64,000 nucleotides of DNA, taken from assembly GCF_003259435.1 (NCBI RefSeq), contig NZ_QLMA01000009.1:67313-131312 (forward strand), written 5' to 3'. A model generated the notes under the pieces. That model saw only the letters and a program-made list of their open reading frames with translations, did not search any database and was not told where the DNA came from. Both the position numbers and the translations under genes were made by a program. Below, piece by piece: positions 55,739 through 64,000 of the stretch (within the stretch, counting starts at the first letter, position 1; each line of letters begins with the position of its first letter). The DNA is from Chitinophaga dinghuensis (GTDB taxonomy: Bacteria; Bacteroidota; Bacteroidia; Chitinophagales; Chitinophagaceae).

Positions 55739-57325
55739 ATGAGAAATATACTCGGATATAAATACAGCAAAAACGCAGGACGAGTTCTGGCAGCATCTCT
55801 GATCATCTCTGCTGGCCTGATGTCTTGTAAGAAATATACAGAGCTGACTCCAAAAGATCAGCTGGGTGAGGGTGTCGTTTTTACTGATTCCACCAACGTA
55901 GAATATGCACTGAATGGTGTCTATAACTCGGCGGCTATCGGTACCTATAACGATGGTTCCGGTCGTGGTTATCCTTTTGGTGCTGCTTCTATTGAGCAGG
56001 CCGAAATGCGTGGGGAAGATATGGTCAACCTGGCTACTTTCTACGAGATCACTTATAAATCCACCATCACTACCACTACTGCGAATAACGTGAATATGTG
56101 GTTGAACCTTTATGCCATGATCAACCAGGCAAACGTGTTCATTGATGGAGCCAAAGCAGCGCAGAAAAGCGGCGTTATTTCCGCTGCAAAAGAACTGCAA
56201 CTGGAATCTGAAGCTCGTTTTCTCCGTGCACTTGGTCACCATGAATTACTGATCCAGTTCTGTCGCCCTTATGCTGACGGTAATGGTGGTAAGCCTGGTG
56301 TTCCTTACCGCGATGTAGCCATCAATTCTTCTTCCAAAATGGCTGATGCCTTGAAAGTAGGTAGAGGAACTGTTGCTGAAGCATATACTAAAATGCTGGC
56401 TGACCTGGATTTCGCTGAACAGAATATTGGTAACGGCCAGGTAATTAGCAAAGCTAGTAAAGGTGCAGTGATTGCACTGAAAACCAGAATAAAACTGCAT
56501 ATGGGCGATTATGCAGGCGTTATTACTGAAGCAGCTAAATTAGGTGCAGATAAACCAGTTCCATTAAGCCCGATCGGAGGCTATAAGCTGGTGGATAGCG
56601 TTGCTACTGTATTTACTGCGGCTGACAAAAACTCAGAATCTATCTTCTCTATTGCAAACAGTACTTTGGCAAATGGTGGTACTAACGGTGCGTTAGGCCC
56701 CATGTTCGGACCTGCTGCACTGAGTGGTCGTGGTCTGGTTTCCCTGAGCGCTAATCTGTACAATGCAACCTGGTGGGTTGGAGATGACCTCCGCAGATTT
56801 AACCTGACCTATAAATCTACCGATAAGAAGGTTTATAGCTACAAATTCAGAGATTATGCTACCAGAACTGACTGGGCTCCTATCGTACGTTATGCAGAAG
56901 TACTGCTGAATGCTGCTGAAGCATATGCTCGTACTGGTAATAACGGACAGGCATTTATTCTCCTGAATGTTGTACGTAACAGGTCTTTGCCTGCTGCGAG
57001 TCTCAATCGCTTTACTGTAGCACCTGCCGATGTAATCCTGGCTATCCTGCGTGAGCGCAGAATTGAGTTCCAGGGTGAAGGTCGTCGCTGGCCAGATATT
57101 CACCGTCTGGCACTGGATGCTACCTATGGCACTGGCGGTATCCCTGCTAAAGTGGATCCTCTGGATATCACAGCTACCGATTATCAAGCAGCTTCCGGTG
57201 TTGTTCTGCCTACCAAAGTAGCGGCTATTCCTTACTCTGATTACCGCTTCCTGTGGCCATTCCCTTCAACTGAAGTGAATGCAAATCCAACACTGAAAGC
57301 ACAGCAAAACCCTGGTTATAATTAA
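55739..57325 (+). CDS. SusD/RagB-type outer-membrane lipoprotein (third pair)
   Basis: 528 residues with a lipoprotein signal whose cysteine is near residue 30 (ASLIISAGLMSCKKYTELTP); the stretch before it (MRNILGYKYSKNAGRV) is long and basic. SusD landmarks are ALNGVYNSAAIGTYNDG, ESEARFLRALGHHELLIQFC with RPYADGNGG, YTKMLADLDFAEQNI, and the C-terminal VRYAEVLLNAAEAYAR, LNVVRNRSLP, RERRIEFQGEGRRWPDIHRL and LWPFPSTEVNANP. It is the substrate-binding cap of SusC3. It ends at a strong terminator. Confidence 0.94.
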   Translation: MRNILGYKYSKNAGRVLAASLIISAGLMSCKKYTELTPKDQLGEGVVFTDSTNVEYALNGVYNSAAIGTYNDGSGRGYPFGAASIEQAEMRGEDMVNLATFYEITYKSTITTTTANNVNMWLNLYAMINQANVFIDGAKAAQKSGVISAAKELQLESEARFLRALGHHELLIQFCRPYADGNGGKPGVPYRDVAINSSSKMADALKVGRGTVAEAYTKMLADLDFAEQNIGNGQVISKASKGAVIALKTRIKLHMGDYAGVITEAAKLGADKPVPLSPIGGYKLVDSVATVFTAADKNSESIFSIANSTLANGGTNGALGPMFGPAALSGRGLVSLSANLYNATWWVGDDLRRFNLTYKSTDKKVYSYKFRDYATRTDWAPIVRYAEVLLNAAEAYARTGNNGQAFILLNVVRNRSLPAASLNRFTVAPADVILAILRERRIEFQGEGRRWPDIHRLALDATYGTGGIPAKVDPLDITATDYQAASGVVLPTKVAAIPYSDYRFLWPFPSTEVNANPTLKAQQNPGYN

Positions 57326-57386
57326 TAGCTATGGCCTTTGCAATACATTGTAGAGCATACTTGTAGATAAACTAGTAAATGAAAGT

Positions 57387-57423
57387 AAGGGTGTACCGAA
57401 ACGACCGGTACACCCTTCTTTTT
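57387..57423 (+). terminator. Intrinsic terminator of the third SusCD pair
   Basis: AAGGGTGTACCG and CGGTACACCCTT form a 12-bp stem with a 7-base loop, followed by CTTTTTT. Confidence 0.93.
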
Positions 57424-57451
57424 TGACCTTTATCTCCCTATATCTCCCCAT

Positions 57452-57491
57452 AAAAAAATCCCCGGCAGTGATATACTGCCGGGGATTTTTT
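57452..57491. terminator. Bidirectional terminator between SusD3 and the TlpA-type gene
   Basis: AAAAAATCCCCGGCAGT and ACTGCCGGGGATTTTTT form a 17-bp perfect stem with a short loop. It serves the minus-strand TlpA-type gene, which ends 15 bases to the right. Confidence 0.93.
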
Positions 57492-57506
57492 ATCTGTTTA
57501 AATCGC

Positions 57507-58670
57507 TTATTTTAATACTTCTTTCAGTTTCGCTTCCAGTGCTGGTCCTCTCAGGTTGGAGGCAATCACTTTCCCTTGTGGGTCCATCAGGAAATTCGCA
57601 GGAATAGCATTAATACCATACATATTTACTACTGCTGATTCCCAGAATTTCAGATCGCTGACATGTGTCCAGTCCAGTTTATCTTTCTTGATCGCTTCTA
57701 ACCAGTTACTTTTCTCTTTGTCCAGTGAAACGCCCAATACGGTGAAGTTCTTATTTTTGAACTGTTGATAAGCAGCTACTACATTCGGGTTTTCAGCGCG
57801 ACAAGGGCCGCACCAGCTCGCCCAGAAATCTACCAGTACATATTTACCCCGGAAAGAACTGAGACTTACCATTTTGCCAGAAGGATCAGGCAGCGTGAAT
57901 TCAGGCGCAGGTTCTCCAATTTTTACTGCAATAGAAGGCTCTTCTCCGCCAGCAGCATCAGCGCCGCCAGCAGTCTGTGATTTTTCCAGTTCCGCTACTC
58001 TGTCTACCATGCTTTTCACCAGGGTATTTTTAGGGAAGCGTTTAGCCATATTCGTTAGCACCTGTTTGTGTGCCATGATCTCTTCTCCGCTTCTTACCTG
58101 GCTGATAGCAAAAACTGCGTTGGCAGGGTATTTTGTCTTATCGGCAGCAATAAAGAAACTTTCTTCGAAATCCTTTTCCTTGCGCTGGAAATCCTGCAGT
58201 TTAGGTTGCAGCACACTGTCTGGCGTTTTAATAGAATGCAGACTGTCCAGGTTACGCATTTCTTCTGTGAGGGCAATAGATTGTTTGCTGATATCGCCCA
58301 GGAATTTCTGAAGTTCGGCAGTAGATTCAGAACCTTCTACCTTCAGGTTTTCCAGGTTATCCACATCTCCTTCAAGCTTCATATCGCCTGCATCCAGCGA
58401 CAGTAAAATGAATTTACCATTCTGGAATCTGATACGGTAGAGGCCTTGTTCAGGAACCATACCTTTCAGGGTGAATTTACCGCTTGCATCCTTTACTGTT
58501 GTGGAATCTACTCCTTTCACATTTTGCAATGTCAGTTCTTCCAATACTACAGATCCCAGAGGCAGGTTGGTGAAGTGTCCTTCAATTTTGAATTCACCTT
58601 TTTCCTGTTGCTGGCTCGTACATCCCGCAACTAATGCGGCGGCTGACAACCATAAAAAGTATTTTTTCAT
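57507..58670 (-). CDS. TlpA-family thiol-disulfide oxidoreductase lipoprotein with DUF4369
   Basis: 387 residues. A lipoprotein signal (MKKYFLWLSAAALVAGC) is followed by a DUF4369-like beta domain (FKIEGHFTNLPLGSVVLEEL) at about 25-125, a helical linker (about 126-240), and a C-terminal AhpC/TSA-thioredoxin domain with WASWCGPC, the CGPC motif at 287-290. These proteins reduce disulfides in the periplasm of Bacteroidota, for example in cytochrome c maturation or protein repair. The substrate is unknown. It is monocistronic and starts upstream of the convergent terminator pair. Confidence 0.92.
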   Translation of the reverse strand: MKKYFLWLSAAALVAGCTSQQQEKGEFKIEGHFTNLPLGSVVLEELTLQNVKGVDSTTVKDASGKFTLKGMVPEQGLYRIRFQNGKFILLSLDAGDMKLEGDVDNLENLKVEGSESTAELQKFLGDISKQSIALTEEMRNLDSLHSIKTPDSVLQPKLQDFQRKEKDFEESFFIAADKTKYPANAVFAISQVRSGEEIMAHKQVLTNMAKRFPKNTLVKSMVDRVAELEKSQTAGGADAAGGEEPSIAVKIGEPAPEFTLPDPSGKMVSLSSFRGKYVLVDFWASWCGPCRAENPNVVAAYQQFKNKNFTVLGVSLDKEKSNWLEAIKKDKLDWTHVSDLKFWESAVVNMYGINAIPANFLMDPQGKVIASNLRGPALEAKLKEVLK

Positions 58671-58734
58671 GTATTCGTAATTTTAAAAATCTGTTCCGCA
58701 AACCTCCAAATTAGGTTAAAATTGCGGATTGGCC

Positions 58735-60177
58735 TTAACCTTTCAGTTTTTCCGCCAATAATTCATTAGTGAGACGCGGGTCTGCTTTGCCTTTGGAGGC
58801 TTTCATCACTTCGCCCACGAAGAGGGCCAGCAATCCTTTTTTGCCCCCTCGGTAAGCAGCTACTTTATCCGGATATTTTGCCAGTACTTCATCAATGATC
58901 GGCCCGATATTATCGGCATTGGCGTCTTGTAATAAATTCAATCTGGTAGCGATGTTCATTGGATCGTCAGGATGACTGATCATCTTTGGCAGTATGCGAG
59001 AGGAGGCAATGGAAAAACTCACTTTGCCACTGTCGGTCAGTGCGATGAGCTGCGCCAGGTTTTCCGGTGTTACCGGGAAATTGCTGATCTCTGCAGCATG
59101 TTCATTCAGCCATGACTTCACCGGTCCCAATATCCAGTTGGCTGCTGCTTTGTACTGGGTGGTAATCCCTGTCAACGCTTCAAAGTAATCGGCGGTGGCT
59201 TTATCATCGCAAATGACCCTGGCGTCATATTCCGGCAGGTTGAACTGGGTGGTATATTTCTGCATTAATTCTTCCGGTAAAGCGGGAATCGTGGCCCGGA
59301 TAGATTCTATGAAAGCATCGCTGAGTTTGAATGGGGCAAGGTCTGGTTCCGGGAAATACCTGTAATCATTGGCTTCTTCTTTCGAACGAAGGCTGAAAGA
59401 GCTGCCTGTGGCGGCATCAAAGCTTCTTGTTTCCTGAATAAGGGAGCCTCCTGTTTCCAGAATATCTATCTGCCTTATTACTTCCGCTTCAATGGCTCTT
59501 TTCACATTCCGGATAGAGTTCATGTTTTTCACTTCTACCTTCGTGCCCAATTTGGTAGTGCCTTTGATACGAACAGAGATATTGGCATCGCAGCGCATAC
59601 TACCTTCTTCCATATTTCCATCGCACACGCCCAGGTATCGTACCAATCGACGCAGTTCCGTCAGGTAGGCATAAGCCTCATCACTGGAATGCATATCCGG
59701 CTCGCTCACTATTTCAACGAGCGGCACACCGGCACGGTTATAATCCACGTAGCTAAATGCAGGGTCCTGATCATGCAGTAGTTTCCCGGCATCTTCCTCC
59801 AGGTGAATACGATTGAGCTGAATGTTGCGGGTACCGGCATCTGTAGTGATGCGCACATATCCGCCATTACAAATAGGAGCCGTATGTTGGGATACCTGAT
59901 ATCCTTTAGGGAGGTCTGGGTAAAAGTAGTTTTTACGGGCGAAATAATTCTCTTTTTCGATGGCGCAATGGCAAGCCAGTCCCAGTTTAATGGCATATTC
60001 GGCCGCTTTTTTATTCATCCGGGGTAAGGTGCCGGGATGGGCCAGGGTAATTGGGCTGATATGCGTATTGGGAGAACCACCAAAAGCGGCGCTATCGCTG
60101 CAGAAAAGCTTACTTTCTGTCAGCAGCTGGGCATGAACTTCAAGCCCGATCACGGTTTCGTATTTACTGTAATCCAA
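58735..60177 (-). CDS. gatB: Asp/Glu-tRNA amidotransferase subunit B
   Basis: 480 residues from a TTG at 60175-60177, giving MDYSKYETVIGLEVHAQL, which matches the usual GatB N-terminus length. A TTG at 60199-60201 would add eight residues; no ATG is available. Landmarks are KLFCSDSAAFGG, NRAGVPLVEIVSEPD, YLGVCDGNMEEGSMRCDAN and the C-terminal YqeY-like helical domain (VSFSIASSRILPKM). GatB is the kinase-like subunit of GatCAB, which converts Glu-tRNA(Gln) and Asp-tRNA(Asn) to the amide forms. gatA and gatC are not adjacent. Confidence 0.93.
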   Translation of the reverse strand: MDYSKYETVIGLEVHAQLLTESKLFCSDSAAFGGSPNTHISPITLAHPGTLPRMNKKAAEYAIKLGLACHCAIEKENYFARKNYFYPDLPKGYQVSQHTAPICNGGYVRITTDAGTRNIQLNRIHLEEDAGKLLHDQDPAFSYVDYNRAGVPLVEIVSEPDMHSSDEAYAYLTELRRLVRYLGVCDGNMEEGSMRCDANISVRIKGTTKLGTKVEVKNMNSIRNVKRAIEAEVIRQIDILETGGSLIQETRSFDAATGSSFSLRSKEEANDYRYFPEPDLAPFKLSDAFIESIRATIPALPEELMQKYTTQFNLPEYDARVICDDKATADYFEALTGITTQYKAAANWILGPVKSWLNEHAAEISNFPVTPENLAQLIALTDSGKVSFSIASSRILPKMISHPDDPMNIATRLNLLQDANADNIGPIIDEVLAKYPDKVAAYRGGKKGLLALFVGEVMKASKGKADPRLTNELLAEKLKG

Positions 60178-60250
60178 GAGGTGATAATTTAAAAAATTCA
60201 ATAAGGTTGAACTGACTACAACTCACCACTAAAATTATAGTCAATTACTA

Positions 60251-60258
60251 CAAATATA
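60251..60258 (-). promoter_or_regulatory. Candidate -7 element (TATATTTG) for gatB
   Basis: The minus strand reads TATATTTG about 50-75 bases upstream of the gatB start, a match to TAnnTTTG. A TTTG lies 24 bases further upstream, slightly too far. Confidence 0.4.
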
Positions 60259-60342
60259 TTCAAATAATGCTGGGTTTTCGGGCAAATTCATGAAGGGAAA
60301 GTGGTAAATTCGGTAAGAACAATACAATAAAATATCTTCCCT

Positions 60343-61722
60343 ATGATCAGTCAAACCCAGGCAGGGCAGCTTTATGAGGCACAGAAGGCATATTTTGATT
60401 CCGGAGCTACATTACCCTTTAGTTTCAGGAAAACCCAACTGAAACGCCTGAAGAAAGCCATTGAAAAGCACGAAACCCGCATCCTGGACGCATTACATAA
60501 GGATTTGCATAAACATCCGATGGAGGCTTACTCCAGCGAGGTGGGATTCCTGTATGAGGAAATCGCCTACATACTGGATAACCTGAAAGCATGGATGGAA
60601 CCGCAGGTAGTTACTTCTCCGCTGGTCACTTATCCCAGTAGCAGCCGCATTTACCGGCAGCCATTGGGACTGACACTGATCATTGCCCCCTGGAATTACC
60701 CTTTTATGCTGCTACTGAGTCCATTACTGGGAGCCATTGCCGGTGGTAACTGCGCTATTCTGAAACCTTCAGAGCTGGCGCCGGCAACTGCGGATGTTAT
60801 TTATGACCTGATCAAGGAAACTTTTGATCCAAAATATATCGCCGTGGTGGAGGGAGACGGTGGCGTTGTAATCCCAACATTGATGACCTATCGTTTCGAC
60901 CATGTATTTTTCACCGGTAGTATTCCGGTAGGTAAGAAAATTATGGAGATGGCAGTCCCTCACCTAACGCCCGTTACATTGGAGCTTGGTGGTAAATCCC
61001 CATGCGTGGTAGATGAGAAAGTGAATATAAAGGTGGCGGCTAAACGTATTGCCTGGGGGAAATTCTGGAATGCAGGACAAACCTGTGTGGCGCCAGATTA
61101 TATCCTCGTGCACCAAAAGGTAAAAGCGGAACTGGAAGATGCTTTAAAAGAAGCCATTATTTCTTTTTTTGGTGAGAACCCGGCCGCCAGCACCGACTAT
61201 GCAAGAATGATCAATGATCGTCGCTTTGATACAGTAGCCTCTTATCTCAGCCAGGGGCACATTATTCATGGTGGTCAAACGGATAAGGCTACACGTTATA
61301 TCGCACCCACTTTATTGACGGATGTGGAATGGGATGACCCGGTGATGCAGGATGAAATATTTGGTCCTGTATTGCCCATATTGCCGTATACCGATTTGCC
61401 ACAGGCTATACAAGCGATTCGTAAACTACCGTATCCACTGGCTTTGTACGTGTTTACCAACAGTAAAAAAACAGAACGTGCCCTCATTGATCAGGTGCGT
61501 TTCGGCGGTGGCTGTGTCAATAATGCGTTGGTGCATCTTACTAATCCCGAACTGCCATTCGGCGGCGCTGGCTATAGTGGAATGGGACAATATCACGGGA
61601 AATATAGCTTCGATACGTTTACCCATCCTAAGGGGATGCTGAAAACCGGTACCTGGCTGGATGTTCCAACGAAATACCCTCCGTTCGGAAATAAACTGAA
61701 ACTCCTGAAAAAAATAATGTAG
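60343..61722 (+). CDS. NAD(P)-dependent aldehyde dehydrogenase (ALDH3-like)
   Basis: 459 residues, the short length of class 3 ALDHs. Landmarks are IIAPWNYPFMLLLSPLLGAI (113-132, with the catalytic Asn), FFTGSIPVGKKI (189-200), LELGGKSP (213-220, with general base E214) and NAGQTCVAPDY (243-253, with nucleophile C248). It oxidises aldehydes, perhaps fatty or aromatic, to acids in the cytosol. It is divergent from gatB and has no co-directional partner, so the substrate is not suggested by context. Confidence 0.93.
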   Translation: MISQTQAGQLYEAQKAYFDSGATLPFSFRKTQLKRLKKAIEKHETRILDALHKDLHKHPMEAYSSEVGFLYEEIAYILDNLKAWMEPQVVTSPLVTYPSSSRIYRQPLGLTLIIAPWNYPFMLLLSPLLGAIAGGNCAILKPSELAPATADVIYDLIKETFDPKYIAVVEGDGGVVIPTLMTYRFDHVFFTGSIPVGKKIMEMAVPHLTPVTLELGGKSPCVVDEKVNIKVAAKRIAWGKFWNAGQTCVAPDYILVHQKVKAELEDALKEAIISFFGENPAASTDYARMINDRRFDTVASYLSQGHIIHGGQTDKATRYIAPTLLTDVEWDDPVMQDEIFGPVLPILPYTDLPQAIQAIRKLPYPLALYVFTNSKKTERALIDQVRFGGGCVNNALVHLTNPELPFGGAGYSGMGQYHGKYSFDTFTHPKGMLKTGTWLDVPTKYPPFGNKLKLLKKIM

Positions 61723-61730
61723 AAAAGAAA

Positions 61731-61757
61731 AGAGCAGCCATCAGGCTGCTCTCTCTT
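61731..61757. terminator. Hairpin between convergent ALDH and PDZ genes
   Basis: AGAGCAGCC and GGCTGCTCT pair over 9 bases with a 4-base loop. The flanks are A-rich on the left and CTCTTG on the right, so the T-run is better on the minus strand. Confidence 0.7.
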
Positions 61758-61762
61758 GCACG

Positions 61763-62776
61763 CTATAAATTAACCTTGTTAATTTTCTTTGGAATTTTGA
61801 CATCCAGTGTCTGTGCAGCTCCATTTCGTATAACCTTCACCGGTACCGATGATTTGAGTAGGTTTATACGATAGGCGTTGGCCACATCTCTGGCTGATTT
61901 AACAGCAGCCCCACCGAATTCGGTGACAATATCATCTGTTTTAAAGCCGGCTTTTTCTGCGGCAGAACCTTGTTCAATTTCCGTTACTTTTGCGCCTTCC
62001 CCATTTTCTGTGTCTTCTACTTGTAAGCCCAGTCTGGGATTGTTGCCGCGTGGAGCCCAGCTGTTGTTGAAGTCGGGCTGCTGGAAATTAAAGAACCCTC
62101 TGTTTCCTCTGGTTGGAGGCCCAAACATCATCCCTGGGCGTTCGTTTGTGCGTTCGTCCAACGTTACGGTTGCCTTGGCTTCTTTCTTATTACGTGTATA
62201 CGTTAACGTTATTTTGTCTCCGGGGTTGTAAGTACCGATGGTTTCATAGAGATCTTTCGGTTCTTCGATCTTTGTTTTATCTACCTGGAGAATGATATCG
62301 CCTGTTTTGATGCCGGCTTTTTCGGCTGGACTACCAGGAGACACGGTTTTGACGGTCACGCCGCGCGCCTCATTTTTCTCGGTGAGGACCCCTAGCAAAG
62401 CCTTGTTAGGCTTGACATCGAAGATGTTGTCGCCGTCATCCTGTGCGTCGTCGCCTCCACCCCCACCAAAGATACCCAGTAATGGAGAGGTGTTATCACT
62501 GGTAATACTGATAGAGTTGCCATCCATTGGAGTAATATTCCGACGAAAGACAGATAAATCCGGATTATTGTACTGGTCCACTTTCTTACCGTCTACCCAA
62601 ATTTCACCATTCTTGATTTCCACGGTGACCTTTGCATCAGCATTACTTTTGCGTTTGATGATGATTTCGTCAAACTCTCCCATCTTATCTTTTGACTGCT
62701 GGGCGAATACCGGTGCACTCAGAAAGCTGAAGCAGGTAAAACCTGCAATGGTTAATGTTTGCAGTAACTTGCTCAT
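61763..62776 (-). CDS. Exported protein with two PDZ domains
   Basis: 337 residues with a signal peptide (about 1-25, ending APVFAQ). A first region (about 30-110) carries KVTVEIKNGEIWVDGKKVD. Two PDZ domains follow: one at about 125-205 (ALLGVLTEKNEARGVTVKTV, GIKTGDIILQVDKTKI), the other at about 245-330 (LGLQVEDTENGEGAKVTEI, FKTDDIVTEFGGAAV). There is no trypsin-like protease domain, so it is not DegP, but a stand-alone periplasmic PDZ scaffold or chaperone. Partner unknown. It is monocistronic. Confidence 0.9.
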   Translation of the reverse strand: MSKLLQTLTIAGFTCFSFLSAPVFAQQSKDKMGEFDEIIIKRKSNADAKVTVEIKNGEIWVDGKKVDQYNNPDLSVFRRNITPMDGNSISITSDNTSPLLGIFGGGGGDDAQDDGDNIFDVKPNKALLGVLTEKNEARGVTVKTVSPGSPAEKAGIKTGDIILQVDKTKIEEPKDLYETIGTYNPGDKITLTYTRNKKEAKATVTLDERTNERPGMMFGPPTRGNRGFFNFQQPDFNNSWAPRGNNPRLGLQVEDTENGEGAKVTEIEQGSAAEKAGFKTDDIVTEFGGAAVKSARDVANAYRINLLKSSVPVKVIRNGAAQTLDVKIPKKINKVNL

Positions 62777-62802
62777 ATGTTGATAGTTTTTTTATACGGC
62801 AA

Positions 62803-62810
62803 CAAATTTA
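62803..62810 (-). promoter_or_regulatory. Candidate -7 element (TAAATTTG) for the PDZ gene
   Basis: The minus strand reads TAAATTTG 26 bases upstream of the start, a match to TAnnTTTG, with no clear -33 element. Confidence 0.4.
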
Positions 62811-62873
62811 ATAACATGGATAACTAAGGAAAAGTTAAATCCGATTATCTGCCATTAAGTAACGATAAAAAAC

Positions 62874-62907
62874 AGAAAGGTGGACATCTCCCGATATCCA
62901 CCTTTCT
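62874..62907 (-). terminator. Terminator of alaS
   Basis: AGAAAGGTGGA and TCCACCTTTCT form an 11-bp stem extended by AT pairs, 21 bases after the alaS stop. On the minus strand the flank GTTTTTTATCG gives a T-run. Confidence 0.85.
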
Positions 62908-62928
62908 TATAACACTTAATTTCAATTA

Positions 62929-64000
62929 TCAGTTGATAATCTGCTGAATTGCTTTAATTACCTGGTCCAGCTTGTCAGTTTCCTGACCGCCGGCGGTAGC
63001 AAAGGATTTCTGACCGCCGCCGCCACCTTTGATCAGTGGTGCGATATGTTCCTTGATCAATTTAGGCGCTTCCCAGCCTTTTTCTGCCACGAGTTTCTCA
63101 TCGATGGTCAGGGCAACACTGGCTTTTCCGCCTATATTGGCAGCGAAGATCAGCACGTGATCAGGGATTTCATTCTTTAACTGGAGTGACAGTTGTTTCA
63201 GGCCTTCTGCATTGCTGACGTTAACTACCTGTCCGAGGAAGTTTACGCCATTAATGGATTGTGCTTTTGAACGCAGTTCATTACCCAGCTGGCGTACTTT
63301 TTCCAGTTCCAGTGCTTCTACCTGTTTTTCCAGGGTCGCTTTATCCTGTACGAGAGTTTCCGCAGCCTTCACAATTTCTTTAGGATTTTTGAGAGCGGCT
63401 TTGATCTCTTTCAGTTGCTGGAGCTGTTTATTCACAAAGGAAAGCGCCTCGTTGCCGGTTACCGCTTCCACACGACGAACGCCTGCAGCTACTGCACCTT
63501 CAGAAACGAATTTAAACAGACCGAGTTCGCCGGTTGCACCAACATGGGTACCGCCGCAAAGCTCTACGCTATAATTCGGGTCCATGATTACCACGCGAAC
63601 AACGTCTCCGTATTTCTCACCGAAGAGCGCCATAGCGCCCAGTTGCAGGGCTTCTTCCTTAGGAAGTTCCTTTATAACAACGGGGATATTCGCACGGATT
63701 TTATCATTTACGATATCTTCAATTTTAGCCATTTCTTCATCTGTCACTTTTGCGAAGTGAGAGAAGTCGAAACGCAGACCTTCTGCATTCACCAGGGAAC
63801 CTTTCTGGGCAACGTGCGTACCCAGTACTTCGCGAAGTGCGGCATGCAACAGGTGGGTAGCAGAGTGATGACGTGCAGTATCCTGACGTTTTTCTTTTGC
63901 TACTACTGCTTTCACGCCTGCCTGCGGGTTGGCCGGCAGTTTATCTGCAAAGTGAATGATCAGGTTATTTTCTTTCTTGGTATCCGTCACGTGGATGATT
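62929..64000 (-). CDS. alaS: Alanine--tRNA ligase, C-terminal part (5' end outside the window)
   Basis: About 357 residues to the stop; the frame stays open to the window edge, so the N-terminal catalytic domain (some 500 residues) lies beyond. The visible part has the editing domain with HHSATHLLHAALREVLG (zinc His residues), DFSHFAKVT, SVELCGGTHVGATGELG (editing Cys and His) and KFVSEGAVAAGVRRVEAVTG. The C-Ala domain follows, with the glycine-rich GGGGGQKSFATAGGQ. AlaS charges tRNA(Ala) and removes mischarged Ser and Gly. Confidence 0.96.
   Translation of the reverse strand, partial: IIHVTDTKKENNLIIHFADKLPANPQAGVKAVVAKEKRQDTARHHSATHLLHAALREVLGTHVAQKGSLVNAEGLRFDFSHFAKVTDEEMAKIEDIVNDKIRANIPVVIKELPKEEALQLGAMALFGEKYGDVVRVVIMDPNYSVELCGGTHVGATGELGLFKFVSEGAVAAGVRRVEAVTGNEALSFVNKQLQQLKEIKAALKNPKEIVKAAETLVQDKATLEKQVEALELEKVRQLGNELRSKAQSINGVNFLGQVVNVSNAEGLKQLSLQLKNEIPDHVLIFAANIGGKASVALTIDEKLVAEKGWEAPKLIKEHIAPLIKGGGGGQKSFATAGGQETDKLDQVIKAIQQIIN

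Overview
The window looks like a chromosomal segment of a gliding, polymer-degrading member of the Bacteroidota, most probably Chitinophagaceae and close to Chitinophaga. The reasons are a complete gldKLMN locus, three tandem SusC/SusD pairs, Bacteroidota-specific domain families (DUF2911, DUF4271, DUF4783, TIGR02757), a phylum-type promoter motif (TAnnTTTG near -7, sometimes with TTG about 20 bases upstream) and the absence of strong Shine-Dalgarno sequences. No rRNA, tRNA, CRISPR array or intact insertion sequence was seen. Both ends cut genes: a flavin-reductase-like gene at the left and alaS at the right.

Layout. 1-9 kb holds mostly minus-strand metabolic genes: flavin reductase-like and fumarylacetoacetate hydrolase (probably tyrosine catabolism), a class A beta-lactamase-fold serine hydrolase, a fatty acid hydroxylase, a three-gene operon (TIGR02757, DUF6263-like, small conserved protein), a cystathionine gamma-synthase-type PLP enzyme, a DUF2911 protein and an ACP phosphodiesterase. 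9-16.4 kb holds a small exported PepSY-like protein, a deoxyhypusine-synthase-like enzyme, HemW, DUF4271 plus HemD, and a DUF255 thioredoxin-domain protein. 16.6-21.4 kb is gldK-gldL-gldM-gldN, the core of the type IX secretion system and gliding motor. 21.5-31.3 kb holds DinB, uvrC plus a lipoprotein, gpmI, DUF4783, an nadC / lipid kinase / SUI1 operon, and an aldo/keto reductase with an AraC regulator. 31.6-39.8 kb holds birA, the rsfS-ftsH-LUD-lpxH-like operon, recO and an MMPL/RND transporter.

40-57.4 kb is the accessory-looking part. It starts with a transposase-derived gene of the IS1595 type whose catalytic positions are degenerate. Three SusC/SusD outer-membrane import pairs follow, the second with an extra lipoprotein. 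They carry no adjacent glycoside hydrolases, proteases, sigma factors or anti-sigma factors, and have long AT-rich leaders. 57.5-64 kb returns to housekeeping: a TlpA-type lipoprotein, gatB, an aldehyde dehydrogenase, a twin-PDZ exported protein and alaS.

How it fits together. The GldKLMN machine exports and anchors surface proteins, while the SusCD pairs import oligomers through the outer membrane. The rest is core metabolism, repair and translation. The most unusual items are the degenerate IS1595-type gene, the bacterial deoxyhypusine-synthase-like gene, an orphan minus-strand terminator suggesting a small RNA between gpmI and its downstream lipoprotein gene, an 18-bp direct repeat in the third SusC leader, and several genes that can only start at non-ATG codons.
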